Shown here piece after piece: positions 18,349 through 27,276 of a stretch of 56,786 nt of DNA. Source of the stretch: Thermonema lapsum (GTDB lineage Bacteria; Bacteroidota; Bacteroidia; Cytophagales; Thermonemataceae); the NCBI RefSeq assembly GCF_011761635.1, contig NZ_JAASRN010000007.1, positions 1 to 56,786 of the forward strand, read 5' to 3'. Each line of letters starts with the position of its first letter. Position 1 is the stretch's first letter. Position numbers and translations under genes: made by a program. The notes under the pieces were generated by a model, which saw only the letters and a list, made by a program, of their open reading frames with translations, searched no databases and was not told the DNA's origin.

Positions 18349-19386
18349 CTACTGAACAATGAAAGTATTGGGCGCAATGCCTGCTGTGAAGCTGCTGATT
18401 ACTTGTCCGTTGTTGTCAATTACTTTTACACCACCATTGCGGGTGTACACAGCTTCGCCTACATATACGTGTCCAGTGGTTTTGTCGGCGCCAATGCCAT
18501 TGAACGAAGTGAATTCATTGATTTCAGCAAAAGGCGTGGTAGGAGCCACCGGATTGGCAGCATTGATTTTGTACACTTTGTTGCCCCTGAAGTAGAATAT
18601 GCTTTCGCCGTTGCTTGCAATGCGTACCGGGTAGCTGCTTAGGTTCACGGCAATGGTTCTTTCCACAGTGTTGGTGGCAGGGTTGAAGCGTACCAAATGA
18701 CCACTGCTGCAAGCTACCCACAACTTGCCTTGCTCGTCGGCTTCGAAACGCTCAGGACCATCTTCTACGGTTATTTCTCCGTCGAAGGTATCGGTATTGG
18801 AGTTCAGTATTTTGATGATGTTGCTGCCTGCGCCAGCCACGAACACTTTGCTTCTGCTGTATGCCCAAATACCCTGTGGACGTACCGTCAAAGGTACTTT
18901 TTTAATAAAGACACCACTGTTGGCATTGTATATAGCTACAAACGATTCTGGATTGCTGCCAAAGGCTTTGTCTATAGGACCCCAGTTGGTTACATAAATT
19001 TTACCGTTGATAACTGCTACGTCAATGGGGTTGTCTAAGCCTTCCTGCAAAGTGAGTTCCAACTTGAGAGTGGCGGCGTTCACTACTCGCACAAAGTTTT
19101 GGTTGTTGGTTACGATGTAAATGCGGTCATCGTATTTGCGGGCAGATTGAATAATGCCCCCTACGGGGGTGTTGTTTTCTGTTTCAAATACGTTGTTTTG
19201 GGCACTGTTTTCGCCCTTTTTTAGAAAGCTTACGCTTCCGTTCCCTTCTAAAAAGTTGCCTTCGTTGAACACAAGAGTACCATTCACATAAGAGCCGGCA
19301 GCTTCGTCTTTTTTACTACAGCCGGTGAGTTGGAGGGCTGCTACGCCCACCAATAACCACAATAACAGACGGTTGATTTTCTTCAT
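18349..19386 (-). CDS. BtuG-like cell-surface beta-propeller lipoprotein
   Basis: A 345-residue lipoprotein with the signal ending at lipobox LTGC (Cys23). The mature part opens with GTLVFNEGNFLEGNGSVSF and continues as a series of YncE/DUF5074-like propeller strands such as GKIYVTNWG, PQGIWAYSRSKVFVAG and GKLWVACSSGHLVRFNP. In Bacteroides, BtuG of this fold binds B12 at the surface and hands it to the TonB receptor BtuB. Here it lies 26 bases after a BtuB-like gene under a cobalamin riboswitch, so the same role is inferred. Confidence 0.85.
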   Translation of the reverse strand: MKKINRLLLWLLVGVAALQLTGCSKKDEAAGSYVNGTLVFNEGNFLEGNGSVSFLKKGENSAQNNVFETENNTPVGGIIQSARKYDDRIYIVTNNQNFVRVVNAATLKLELTLQEGLDNPIDVAVINGKIYVTNWGPIDKAFGSNPESFVAIYNANSGVFIKKVPLTVRPQGIWAYSRSKVFVAGAGSNIIKILNSNTDTFDGEITVEDGPERFEADEQGKLWVACSSGHLVRFNPATNTVERTIAVNLSSYPVRIASNGESIFYFRGNKVYKINAANPVAPTTPFAEINEFTSFNGIGADKTTGHVYVGEAVYTRNGGVKVIDNNGQVISSFTAGIAPNTFIVQ

Positions 19387-19412
19387 GGCTTTGACTGTTT
19401 GAGTTTGACGTT

Positions 19413-21314
19413 TTATTTAGATTGTAAAGAAAATTGCAAGGATACTTGATACTGTCGCCCGGGTTGGGGTTGATTTTGTATTTGCTCGTAGGCTTTATCG
19501 AAGAGGTTTAAGACACCTACTTGCAGGCTCCATTGACCGTAGTTGGCTTGCCACTGTTTGCCCATATGCAGGTCGGCGGTCCAAAAGGCAGTTAAGCTGT
19601 AGCTGTTGTCGGTAGTGGTATAGCGTGGACCGGTCCACTGCCCATTGACAATGACCAGCCAGTTGCGGTGGTGTTTCCATTTCAGCATTCCACTAAGCCT
19701 ATGTTCAGGCACGTAGGGCAACTGCTTACCCACACTGTTTTGGTCGCCATTGTCGGTAGGTTTTTGGTTCAGGGCGCGGGTAAAGGTGTAGTGCAGTTCT
19801 TGCGAAAAGAGCATACGGTTTGTGTTTTGCGTGTGAGATAGTGATGTTTGTATGCCCCAAGACAATACTTCTCTGACATTGCTGGGTGCCCAATATCCTT
19901 GCGGAACGGGTTGCCAAAGAATCCAGTCGTTGATATGATTGCGGAATCCTTCTACACCGAGCTGCCATTGCTGTTTTTCTTTACGGTGTTGCAGGCGTAT
20001 ATAGAAATTATTGTAGAAGCCCGATTCCGGTCTTATATCAGGATTGCCGCCCGGCTGCCAATAAAGAGCATTGAGCGATGGCAGCTTGTAGTTGAATGAT
20101 GCACTTCCGCCCGTTTTTAGGTTGAGCATAGTTGTAGAAAATAGCAGGTAATCAAAGCCCAGCGAGGGAGACAAAGGGGGGGCATAGGCGTTTACCCACA
20201 CTTTTCTCAAATTAAAAGCGATATGCAGACGGGCAGAAGGCTCCCATTGAGTAAAGACGAAGGTCTCTACCTGCCGCCGTTGGGGGTGTCCTTCGTAGTT
20301 ATCCACATCGGTTTGCACCAGCGTGCCGGTGGCACCTATTCGACTGCTAAGCTGCCTGCTCCACGTTATCTCATATTGGTATTGTGCCTGCCATTGTGAG
20401 GTGTTGGTTTGGCTGCTTTCGTTGTAGTTCAAGAAATTGCGCACAAAAGAAAGCTGCGCCAGCTGATGTAGGTCTCGGTACTGCAGCAGCAAGCGTAGGT
20501 TTTTATCCAGTTGCCGTGCACGGTTGCTAAGTAAAATACGGTCGTACTCGTGATACCAGCTGTAAAAGTTTAATTGTGCCTGCTCTTTTATTTGGTAAAA
20601 AAGCTCCTGGCGTGTTCCAAAAAAATGAAAGGGGGCGTAGTCTATTTTGCGATGGGGCTTAATCAGTCGGTTTTCAAAGACATTTTGCGAGTAGCTGCCA
20701 TAGACTTGACTGAAGCCATGGAGCCGTGCCGAAGCCTGCCAACCACTTTGCAGCTGTCCGGTCCACTGCTGGGTACTGCGATAAGCCACTCGGAGACTCG
20801 GTGCTAGTCGGCTGCTTTGTTCGTTTGATTCCAGAAGGATGGCGCCGCCAATGGCATCGCTCCCTATCAAGGGGCTGCTTCCGCCCTGTATGATGTGCAG
20901 TTGATAGGCACTGCTCAGAGGAAGCGTAGAAAAATCGGCTTCACCCAAAGTGGGTGAGTTGATATTGACCCCGTTCCATAAGACGGCGGTATGTCCGGCT
21001 GCGGTTCCACGCAGGCTGATGCTCTGGAGCATGCCACTACCATAGGCTTTGATATACGCATCGGGGTATTGGAGCAGCAGGTCGCCTACGCTTTGTGCTG
21101 GCAAGTAGGAAGCAAGTAGGCTGTCGGGGGTGATTCGTTGCAAGCCCACGCCATAACGCTCATAGGGCAGTGCGGTGATGAGTACTTCCTGCAGTCTATA
21201 AGCCTGTGTGCTGTCGGACTGTGCCCAAAGCCAAAAAGGCAATCCAAGCCATCCATAGATGAAGAGAAAATAAAATAAACGCCACATACACCCACTACTT
21301 TGAATGACCGCCAT
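19413..21314 (-). CDS. TonB-dependent outer-membrane receptor, BtuB-like
   Basis: A 633-residue receptor. A hydrophobic N-terminal signal precedes the plug (about residues 35-160: EVLITALPYERYG, SISLRGTAAGHTAVLWNG, SSPLIGSDAIGGAILL), then a 22-strand-type barrel rich in aromatic residues ends in QVSLQFSLQSK. It lacks the N-terminal carboxypeptidase-like domain of SusC. A cobalamin riboswitch lies 93 bases upstream, so the substrate is almost certainly a corrinoid. Start may be the GTG/ATG at 21314 or the Met 9 codons later. Confidence 0.9.
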   Translation of the reverse strand: MAVIQSSGCMWRLFYFLFIYGWLGLPFWLWAQSDSTQAYRLQEVLITALPYERYGVGLQRITPDSLLASYLPAQSVGDLLLQYPDAYIKAYGSGMLQSISLRGTAAGHTAVLWNGVNINSPTLGEADFSTLPLSSAYQLHIIQGGSSPLIGSDAIGGAILLESNEQSSRLAPSLRVAYRSTQQWTGQLQSGWQASARLHGFSQVYGSYSQNVFENRLIKPHRKIDYAPFHFFGTRQELFYQIKEQAQLNFYSWYHEYDRILLSNRARQLDKNLRLLLQYRDLHQLAQLSFVRNFLNYNESSQTNTSQWQAQYQYEITWSRQLSSRIGATGTLVQTDVDNYEGHPQRRQVETFVFTQWEPSARLHIAFNLRKVWVNAYAPPLSPSLGFDYLLFSTTMLNLKTGGSASFNYKLPSLNALYWQPGGNPDIRPESGFYNNFYIRLQHRKEKQQWQLGVEGFRNHINDWILWQPVPQGYWAPSNVREVLSWGIQTSLSHTQNTNRMLFSQELHYTFTRALNQKPTDNGDQNSVGKQLPYVPEHRLSGMLKWKHHRNWLVIVNGQWTGPRYTTTDNSYSLTAFWTADLHMGKQWQANYGQWSLQVGVLNLFDKAYEQIQNQPQPGRQYQVSLQFSLQSK

Positions 21315-21406
21315 TCAAAGCTTGGGGGATTCACGAAATGAGCAAAGTGCTAAAGCAGACTCTGTCATTTCAGTGCTTTTGCCCCGAAAGCTCTGAAAAC
21401 GCTGAA

Positions 21407-21571
21407 GTAGCAGGCAGGTCTCCTGGCTTGCCTCACATGCACCGCCTTCCCACCCCAACGTGGGGCAGTGGCAGTGGTTGGTGCATGCCTGTTTTGAGGC
21501 TTACAGTTGCGGGGACAGCTCCGGACTTGCACCGGATTCCCTTTTCAAGCGCTTGTGGCGCTACCTGCTAC
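21407..21571 (-). promoter_or_regulatory. Cobalamin riboswitch
   Basis: On the minus strand the core reads GGGAATCCGGTGCAAGTCC, then AGCTGTCCCCGCAACTGTAA, a variable peripheral hairpin and the B12 box GCCAGGAGACCTGCC; outer arms TAGCAGG and CCTGCTA close the structure. These are textbook elements of the adenosylcobalamin/B12 riboswitch. It lies in the leader of the BtuB-like receptor; bound cobalamin would lower expression of the uptake genes. No terminator-like stem is obvious between it and the start codon, suggesting control of translation. Confidence 0.95.
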
Positions 21572-21580
21572 TTGGTAGGG

Positions 21581-21610
21581 CAAATTTATGCAATTTTTTG
21601 ATTTCGCCAA
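21581..21610 (-). promoter_or_regulatory. Promoter of the B12 uptake unit
   Basis: On the minus strand TTG (21608-21610) and TAAATTTG (21581-21588) are separated by 19 bases. Transcription would start near 21576, immediately before the riboswitch closing stem, which independently supports the assignment. Confidence 0.75.
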
Positions 21611-21614
21611 GCCC

Positions 21615-21945
21615 TTGATTTCTTTTGCTTTTTTTACAAAATCAGACTTTAAAGCCGTAGCTCAAAACTGTTATTTCGTAGCTTGTATTTTGCTTATCCT
21701 CCGTGAGTCGTGTGTTTTTGACTTTATTGCCTGTCTTCACAGGCTTGGGAATGCGTTTGACCGCCAAGTCTTTGACGAGCATGAGGGTATTGTCATCGTG
21801 CAGTTCATTGCCATTGGCACGTTTCTATTTTTTGCAAGCGAGCTTCTATCTTCTCTGTTGGATTCTACACGTGTCCACATTCTGGGCAGGCATAGGGGCT
21901 GTCGTTGAATATAGACTTGGGACGACTGGCAAGAGGGAGCAGATG
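21615..21945 (-). pseudogene. phnA: Decayed phnA (zinc-ribbon PhnA family)
   Basis: No intact frame is present, but PhnA-family sequence is readable in pieces on the minus strand. Near 21886: SPYACPECGHV, followed by a stop where the family has tryptophan. Then, in another frame from about 21813: ANGNELHDDNTLMLVKDL, the VKRIPKPVKTGNKVKNTRL block and YEITVLSYGFKV, then a stop, and in a third frame SDFVKKA near 21635. The order and spacing equal E. coli PhnA (ANGNLLADGD, KIGTKVKNIRL, LKSEFVKK). At least one nonsense change and two frameshifts are needed, so it is dead. Confidence 0.85.
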
Positions 21946-22133
21946 TATGTTTGCAGACCTCTTTTTGCTCGCTCTATAAATTGAGGTATTTTGCTGTGAA
22001 AATCAAGCCAACCGTCTCTTTGTATTGAATTATGCTAAAAGATAAAAACCATTGCTTTGTTTTTAATGTTAGAACATTGACTATTCACTTTTTTGAGTTA
22101 TTTTCTTATTCAAAAAAACAAAAAAGAGTTTTT
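21946..22133. other. Intergenic region before pirin
   Basis: AT-rich, no gene seen. TTTG at 21963-21966 and TATTTTG near 21986 are about 19 bases apart and resemble a pirin promoter with one T missing. Confidence 0.3.
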
Positions 22134-23024
22134 ATGGACGTAACAAAGAAAACAAAGCAAATAGAAAAGATTTTAGTACCTCCTTCGCCCCACATGGTAG
22201 GTGATGGGTTTCGTATGTGCAACTTTTTCCCGGGAGGGTATAACCTTAAGCAGCGTGTGAGCCCCTTCTTTTTGTTGGATTATAACCCACCGCACTATTT
22301 TTCGCCTACTTCCCATCTTCGTGGCGTGGGGGTGCACCCACATCGAGGCTTTGAAACCGTAACACTTGTCTTTCAGGGGGCTGTGGCTCATCACGACAGC
22401 GCCGGCAATGCTGGTGTGATAGGTCCCGGGGATGTGCAGTGGATGACTGCCGGCAGTGGGGTATTGCATAAAGAATATCATGAGCGTGCCTTTTCTCAAC
22501 GGGGGGGCATCTTTCATGTGGCGCAATTGTGGGTGAACTTGCCTGCCCGCTATAAAATGACAGCCCCGCGTTATCAGTCCATTACCCGCGAACAGCAGGG
22601 CAAGTATGTTTTGGATGCGCAAGGGAGTGCCGTGTATGTAATTGCTGGTAGCTACAAAGGTGTCGAAGGACCTGCGCGTACCTTCACCCCTATAGAGCTG
22701 TGGAGTGTGGAGCTGGCTGCCCAAGGGGCATCCCTATCGCTTTCCTTGCCTGCCACTTACAACACTCTGTTGTTGGTGATAGAGGGGGAGGTGTCAGTGA
22801 ATGGCGAAAAAGTACCGTCTCATTGTATAGCGCTGATGGATAACGAAGGGGAATACTTTGAGGTGCGTGCCGAAACACCGGCTGCCAAATTGGTGCTCAT
22901 GAGTGGGGAACCTATCCATGAGCCTATTGCCCATTACGGACCTTTTTTGATGAATACTTTCGAAGAAATCAAGCAGGCTATAGCAGATTTTAATGCCGGC
23001 AAGTTTGGATATTTGCAGGACTAA
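22134..23024 (+). CDS. Pirin family protein
   Basis: A 296-residue bicupin. The N-terminal cupin has the pirin metal-site residues in GVHPHRGFETVTL, HHDSAGN and VLHKEYHE. Homologues are iron-binding nuclear cofactors in mammals and quercetinases or metabolic regulators in bacteria; the role here is unknown. The frame stays open to 22032, but the ATG at 22134 matches the family's N-terminus and the upstream part is low-complexity. A hairpin terminator follows. Confidence 0.9.
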   Translation: MDVTKKTKQIEKILVPPSPHMVGDGFRMCNFFPGGYNLKQRVSPFFLLDYNPPHYFSPTSHLRGVGVHPHRGFETVTLVFQGAVAHHDSAGNAGVIGPGDVQWMTAGSGVLHKEYHERAFSQRGGIFHVAQLWVNLPARYKMTAPRYQSITREQQGKYVLDAQGSAVYVIAGSYKGVEGPARTFTPIELWSVELAAQGASLSLSLPATYNTLLLVIEGEVSVNGEKVPSHCIALMDNEGEYFEVRAETPAAKLVLMSGEPIHEPIAHYGPFLMNTFEEIKQAIADFNAGKFGYLQD

Positions 23025-23032
23025 AAATAAAA

Positions 23033-23096
23033 AAAGGGCAATCAAGAGGGCGCAAAGACTTGAATATAGAGGTTGTATTTTTTAGATTGCCCTTTC
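23033..23096 (+). terminator. Terminator after pirin
   Basis: AAAGGGCAATC and GATTGCCCTTT pair perfectly over 11 bases around a loop of about 40 bases. The T run after the second arm is short, so efficiency is uncertain. Confidence 0.55.
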
Positions 23097-23115
23097 TATA
23101 AAATATTTCTGGTTT

Positions 23116-23850
23116 ATGTTCCCTTTGCAAGATACCATCCCTTCTCGGCGCATTCCGTTCATGAATATTTCAATCATCATTCTGAACACCCTGGTTTTTC
23201 TTTATGAGCTCAAATTATCGCCCTATGAAATAGAGCTCTTTTTTCGGGTTTTTGGCTTGGTGCCGGAAAAGTTCACCTACTACAAGGATTTGCTAAGTTG
23301 GGGGGATTATTATCCGTTTCTTACCAACATGTTTTTACATGGTGGATGGGCACACTTTATTGGCAATATGTGGACTTTGTGGATTTTTGGTGATAATGTG
23401 GAAGACCGCATGGGGCATGGGCGCTATCTCTTGTTTTATGTGCTTTGCGGTGTGGCAGCAAGCTATACGCACTACTTGGTGAATATGTATTCACCGGTGC
23501 CAGCATTGGGCGCTTCGGGAGCTATTTCGGGAGTTATGGGAGCGTACATGTTCTTGTTCCCACATAGCCGTATCGTTTTCTTGGTGCCTTTGTTTTTTAT
23601 ACCTTACTTTTTTGAAATACCTGCTTTTGTGTATCTGCTTTTTTGGTTCTTAGGACAGCTGGCAAGTGGCACGCTTTCGATTTTTGCTGACTCTATGGGG
23701 GGCGGTATTGCTTTCTGGGCACACATAGGTGGCTTTGTTGCGGGGGTAGCTCTTTACCGCTTGTTTGTCAATAGTCGCTTCCACCGCTATTGTAGAGAGT
23801 GTGACGACAGCCCCGAAGCCTATTATTATCGCTACCGGAATTATTATTAG
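23116..23850 (+). CDS. Rhomboid family intramembrane serine protease
   Basis: A 244-residue membrane protease that cleaves within lipid bilayers. About six or seven helices are seen, with the conserved HGGWAHFIGNMW loop (74-86), the catalytic serine in GASG (Ser134) and the partner His203 in AHIGGF. The mature tail is short and unusually rich in Tyr and Arg. Targets are unknown. Convergent with accD. Confidence 0.93.
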   Translation: MFPLQDTIPSRRIPFMNISIIILNTLVFLYELKLSPYEIELFFRVFGLVPEKFTYYKDLLSWGDYYPFLTNMFLHGGWAHFIGNMWTLWIFGDNVEDRMGHGRYLLFYVLCGVAASYTHYLVNMYSPVPALGASGAISGVMGAYMFLFPHSRIVFLVPLFFIPYFFEIPAFVYLLFWFLGQLASGTLSIFADSMGGGIAFWAHIGGFVAGVALYRLFVNSRFHRYCRECDDSPEAYYYRYRNYY

Positions 23851-23990
23851 TAACGGGCAGCTTTTTCTGTGTTTTCCCCCGTTGGCAGTATAGAATAATT
23901 AGGAAGGCAGCTTATTGGCTTAGGCTTCTGTTTTATCCTTTCCCGGAAGAAAGAAGGGCAATAAAAATAAGTCGATGAAGCAAATAAAAA

Positions 23991-24028
23991 CGAAGCCGCA
24001 TGTCTTGGAAAGAAGGCATACGGCTTTG
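23991..24028 (-). terminator. Terminator after accD
   Basis: AAGCCGCATG (23993-24002) pairs with CATACGGCTT (24017-24026), one mismatch. Read leftward it is followed by CGTTTTTTATTTG, as expected for the end of the fba-accD transcript. Confidence 0.7.
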
Positions 24029-24056
24029 GTGTATGTTTAAGATAAGTTGTGATGAC

Positions 24057-24905
24057 TTAGTTCACCCAAATCATTTTCAAAAGGGCTGTGAGTTCGTCTT
24101 TTAGCTCTTTCCTATCCACAATAAAATCCAGAAAACCATGTTCTAAAACAAACTCTGCACTTTGGAAGCCCTTCGGCAGGTCTTTGCCTATGGTTTCACG
24201 AATCACACGCGGACCGGCAAAGCCTATGAGTGCTTGCGGTTCGGCTATATTGAAATCACCCAACATGGCAAAAGAGGCGGTTACACCACCGGTAGTGGGG
24301 TCTGTGAGTAAAGAGATATAGGGCACACCAGCTTCATCGAGTAAAGCCAATTTGGCAGAGGTCTTTGCCATTTGCATGAGCGAGAAGCCTGCTTCCATCA
24401 TGCGGGCGCCGCCCGAGCGTGAGATGATAAGCAGCGGATAGCGTTTTTCGCGAGCAAAATCGATGGCACGTGCTACTTTTTCACCTACTACCGAACCCAT
24501 AGAGCCACCAATAAACGAAAAGTCCATGCAGGCGATAACCAAATCTATGCCGTTCATTTTGCCATAGGCAGTGCGCACGGCATCTTTCAAACCAGTTTTG
24601 GCTTGTGCCTCTTTGATTCGCTGCGGATAGGGTTTGCTGTCTATGAAATTCAGCGGGTCGGCTGATTCCAGATGGGGGTTCAATTCGGTGAATTGCCCAT
24701 CGTCAAAAAGCAGCTCGAAGTATTCTTTAGAGCCTATGCGTTCATGAAAGCCGCAATGAAGGCAGGTATAAGCATTTGCTTTGAGGTCGGCAGCTAACAT
24801 TACCTGCTTGCAATGCCCACATTTGTGCCACAAGCCGTCGGGCACTTCTTTCTTTTGTTCTGTAGGCGTTTGAATATTTTTTTCTTTTCTAATAAACCAA
24901 GACAT
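24057..24905 (-). CDS. accD: Acetyl-CoA carboxylase carboxyltransferase subunit beta
   Basis: A 282-residue subunit that, with AccA, transfers the carboxyl group from biotin to acetyl-CoA, the first step of fatty-acid synthesis. Seen: the N-terminal zinc ribbon with Cys29, Cys32, Cys48 and Cys51, then the crotonase-type core with [22 protein letters not shown] and [10 protein letters not shown]. Length matches. It lies 51 bases after the class I aldolase gene and is probably cotranscribed. Confidence 0.95.
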   Translation of the reverse strand: MSWFIRKEKNIQTPTEQKKEVPDGLWHKCGHCKQVMLAADLKANAYTCLHCGFHERIGSKEYFELLFDDGQFTELNPHLESADPLNFIDSKPYPQRIKEAQAKTGLKDAVRTAYGKMNGIDLVIACMDFSFIGGSMGSVVGEKVARAIDFAREKRYPLLIISRSGGARMMEAGFSLMQMAKTSAKLALLDEAGVPYISLLTDPTTGGVTASFAMLGDFNIAEPQALIGFAGPRVIRETIGKDLPKGFQSAEFVLEHGFLDFIVDRKELKDELTALLKMIWVN

Positions 24906-24930
24906 AGTCGCAGGTATTTGGTGAAAGAGC

Positions 24931-24949
24931 GAAGGGCACGAAGCCCTTC
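24931..24949 (-). other. Small hairpin between fba and accD
   Basis: GAAGGGC (24931-24937) and GCCCTTC (24943-24949) form a 7-bp perfect stem with a 5-base loop. There is no strong T run on the minus strand; it may set relative mRNA levels rather than stop transcription. Confidence 0.4.
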
Positions 24950-24956
24950 TTTAAAA

Positions 24957-26015
24957 TTAGGCTAAATCTATTTCTTTGGCAAGGTACACATCTTGCACGG
25001 CGTGCAGCAGCTCCACCCCTTCGTTCATGGGGCGTTGGAAGGCTTTGCGACCCATGATAAGTCCCATACCGCCGGCACGCTTGTTGATGATGGCGGTGCG
25101 AATGGCTTCGGCTTTATCGGACATGCCCTTCGACTCGCCGCCCGAGTTGATAAGCCCGATGCGTCCCATGTAGCAGTTGGCTACCTGATAGCGGCACAAA
25201 TCAATGGGGTGGTTGGAAGTAAGTTCCGAATATACTTTTTCGTGCGTTTTGCCAAACTTCAGCGCCGTGAAACCACCATTGTTAGTGGGCAGCTTTTGTT
25301 TCACGATGTCGGCTTGGATGGTTACACCCAAATGGTTGGCTTGTCCGGTTAGGTCGGCAGCGGTGTGATAGTCCACGCCGTCTTTTTTGAAGTTGTTGTT
25401 GCGCAGATAACACCACAAAATAGTAGCCATACCCAACTCATGAGCACGCTCGAAGGCTTCGGCTATTTCTTGGATTTGACGGCTTGACTCTTCCGAGCCG
25501 AAGTAGATAGTAGCGCCTACGGCTACGGCACCCAAGTTCCATGCTTCTTCTACCGAGCCAAAGATTACTTGGTCGTACTTATTGGGGTAAGTGAGCAGTT
25601 CGTTGTGATTGATTTTTACGATGAACGGTATTTTATGGGCATACTTGCGCGACATCAACGCCAAGTTGCCGAAGGTGGTGGCTACGGCATTGCAGCCGCC
25701 TTCAATAGCCAGTTTGATGATGTTTTCGGGGTCGAAATAAATGGGGTTAGGCGCAAACGAAGCACCGGCGCTGTGCTCAATGCCTTGGTCTACAGGTAAA
25801 ATAGACAGATAACCGGTGTTGGCTAAGCGACCATGACCAAAGAGGGTTGCTAGGCTGCGAAGCACTTGCGGGCTACGGTTCGACTGCACAAACACGCGGT
25901 CGATATAGTCTGGACCCGGGCGATGAAGCATCTCCTTCGAGATGGTTTTACATTCGTGAGAGAGCAGCTCTTCTGCTTCTTTGCCTAAGACTTCAAGAAC
26001 AGTGTTGTAAGCCAT
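24957..26015 (-). CDS. fbaB: Class I fructose-bisphosphate aldolase, FbaB/DhnA type
   Basis: A Schiff-base aldolase of 352 residues, close to E. coli FbaB (350), cleaving fructose 1,6-bisphosphate to two triose phosphates. Seen: [57 protein letters not shown] and [11 protein letters not shown] near the phosphate site. It is not the zinc-dependent class II enzyme. Possibly cotranscribed with accD. Confidence 0.93.
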   Translation of the reverse strand: MAYNTVLEVLGKEAEELLSHECKTISKEMLHRPGPDYIDRVFVQSNRSPQVLRSLATLFGHGRLANTGYLSILPVDQGIEHSAGASFAPNPIYFDPENIIKLAIEGGCNAVATTFGNLALMSRKYAHKIPFIVKINHNELLTYPNKYDQVIFGSVEEAWNLGAVAVGATIYFGSEESSRQIQEIAEAFERAHELGMATILWCYLRNNNFKKDGVDYHTAADLTGQANHLGVTIQADIVKQKLPTNNGGFTALKFGKTHEKVYSELTSNHPIDLCRYQVANCYMGRIGLINSGGESKGMSDKAEAIRTAIINKRAGGMGLIMGRKAFQRPMNEGVELLHAVQDVYLAKEIDLA

Positions 26016-26061
26016 TGTTTACTTCGGTTTTGTACAACATAAGGCGCCTAATGCGACCGAG

Positions 26062-26069
26062 CAAATATA
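26062..26069 (-). promoter_or_regulatory. -7 element of the fba-accD unit
   Basis: TATATTTG on the minus strand, about 46 bases before the ATG. No clear -33 element. Confidence 0.45.
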
Positions 26070-26096
26070 GTGATTTTTAGAAAAGAAGCATTTGGT

Positions 26097-26684
26097 TCAT
26101 TGCCTTTGCGATGTCTCGGAAATAAAGCAGCGACGGCAGCGGGGTTCATAGCTATCGGTTTCGCCCAGTAAGATGGTGTCGGCGGCAGCTACTTTGCGGA
26201 ATGAGTAGGAAGCCAGCGCCCCGCAACGCACACAGATGGCGTGTACTTTGGTTACGAACTCGGCAATAGCCATGAGCTCGGGCATGCAGCCGAAGGGCTT
26301 GCCTTGGTAGTCCATGTCCAGTCCTGCAATAATGACTCTTTTGCCTTGATTGGCAAGGGTAGTAGCCACTTGGGGCAATTGTTCATCAAAAAACTGTGCT
26401 TCATCGATACCTACTACTTCATACTCTGCAGCCAGTGGTAATATGTTAGCAGCATTTGCCACCGGTACCGAAGGGATGGAGTTAGCGTTGTGCGAAACCA
26501 CGTCTTCGTGGTGATAGCGCGTGTCGATGGCTGGTTTAAAAATCCCCACTTTTTGCTTGGCTATCTTGGCACGACGGATGCGGCGAATCAGCTCTTCCGT
26601 CTTGCCCGAAAACATGGCGCCGCAAATCACTTCTATCCAGCCGACAGGGGCAGGGGCTTGGTTCAGGTGAGGCTCAACAAACAT
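26097..26684 (-). CDS. tdk: Thymidine kinase, type II
   Basis: A 195-residue salvage enzyme that phosphorylates thymidine with ATP. Seen: the P-loop GAMFSGKT (22-29), the DEAQFFDE catalytic region, the GLDMDYQGKPF lasso and zinc-binding pairs CVRCG and CRRCF. This is the small tetrameric TK1-like class. Its 3' end lies near fba on the same strand. Confidence 0.95.
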   Translation of the reverse strand: MFVEPHLNQAPAPVGWIEVICGAMFSGKTEELIRRIRRAKIAKQKVGIFKPAIDTRYHHEDVVSHNANSIPSVPVANAANILPLAAEYEVVGIDEAQFFDEQLPQVATTLANQGKRVIIAGLDMDYQGKPFGCMPELMAIAEFVTKVHAICVRCGALASYSFRKVAAADTILLGETDSYEPRCRRCFISETSQRQ

Positions 26685-26695
26685 GGTTTTTGGGG

Positions 26696-26703
26696 CAAAG
26701 ATA
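26696..26703 (-). promoter_or_regulatory. -7 element of tdk
   Basis: TATCTTTG on the minus strand only 12 bases before the ATG, which would give a leader of less than 10 bases. No -33 element was found. Confidence 0.4.
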
Positions 26704-26708
26704 GTGAT

Positions 26709-27215
26709 TTAGGGAAGAAAAGCGTCTGTGGCTTTTTCTACTTTTCCGTTGTCAGGACAGACTTGCAGCAAGTCGCTTTGTTTCTTTTGCAAAACAGGGT
26801 GCACGAAATCCGGGGCTATTTCGACCATAGGTATCAACACAAAGCGCCGCTCGGGAATGTGTGGATGTGGTAGGGTGAGTTCGGGGGTGTCGAGGCTAAG
26901 ATGTCCGTAATAAAGCAGGTCTATGTCGATGGTGCGGCTTCCCCAGCGTATGAGGCGCTTTCTGCCCAGCCGCTGTTCTATGTTCAGTATCTTTTCAAGT
27001 AACTTCAGGGGCGGGAGCTGGGTGCTTATTTCTATGACTTGATTCAGATAGTCGTTTTGATTTTCCACGCCCCATGCAGCTGTGTGGTAGATGGCAGAAG
27101 CCCGGACTATGCATCCCACCTCCGAAGCTATGAGGCTACGGGCTTGGTGTAAAAAAAGCCATGAGTTGCCCTCATTGCTGCCTAATCCCAAAAAAATACG
27201 CTGCATGTTTTCCAT
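26709..27215 (-). CDS. folK: 2-amino-4-hydroxy-6-hydroxymethyldihydropteridine pyrophosphokinase
   Basis: Transfers pyrophosphate from ATP to the pterin in folate synthesis; 168 residues. Seen: IFLGLGSNEGN at the start, the NQVIEISTQL region, RWGSRTIDIDLLYYG with the magnesium-binding DIDLL motif, and LPHPHIPERRFVLIP. Translation may begin at 27215 or at the Met three codons later (27206). Divergent from sppA with a 61-base gap. Confidence 0.93.
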   Translation of the reverse strand: MENMQRIFLGLGSNEGNSWLFLHQARSLIASEVGCIVRASAIYHTAAWGVENQNDYLNQVIEISTQLPPLKLLEKILNIEQRLGRKRLIRWGSRTIDIDLLYYGHLSLDTPELTLPHPHIPERRFVLIPMVEIAPDFVHPVLQKKQSDLLQVCPDNGKVEKATDAFLP

Positions 27216-27276
27216 TGTTTAAAATAACTTATCTTGCCATATCGTTGTTATTGTAGACGCCAAAATTACAAGTAAT

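Noticed and set aside
21588-21908. Plus-strand frame of 106 codons beside the riboswitch
   Set aside because: The same DNA read on the minus strand gives the broken PhnA sequence, which explains it better.
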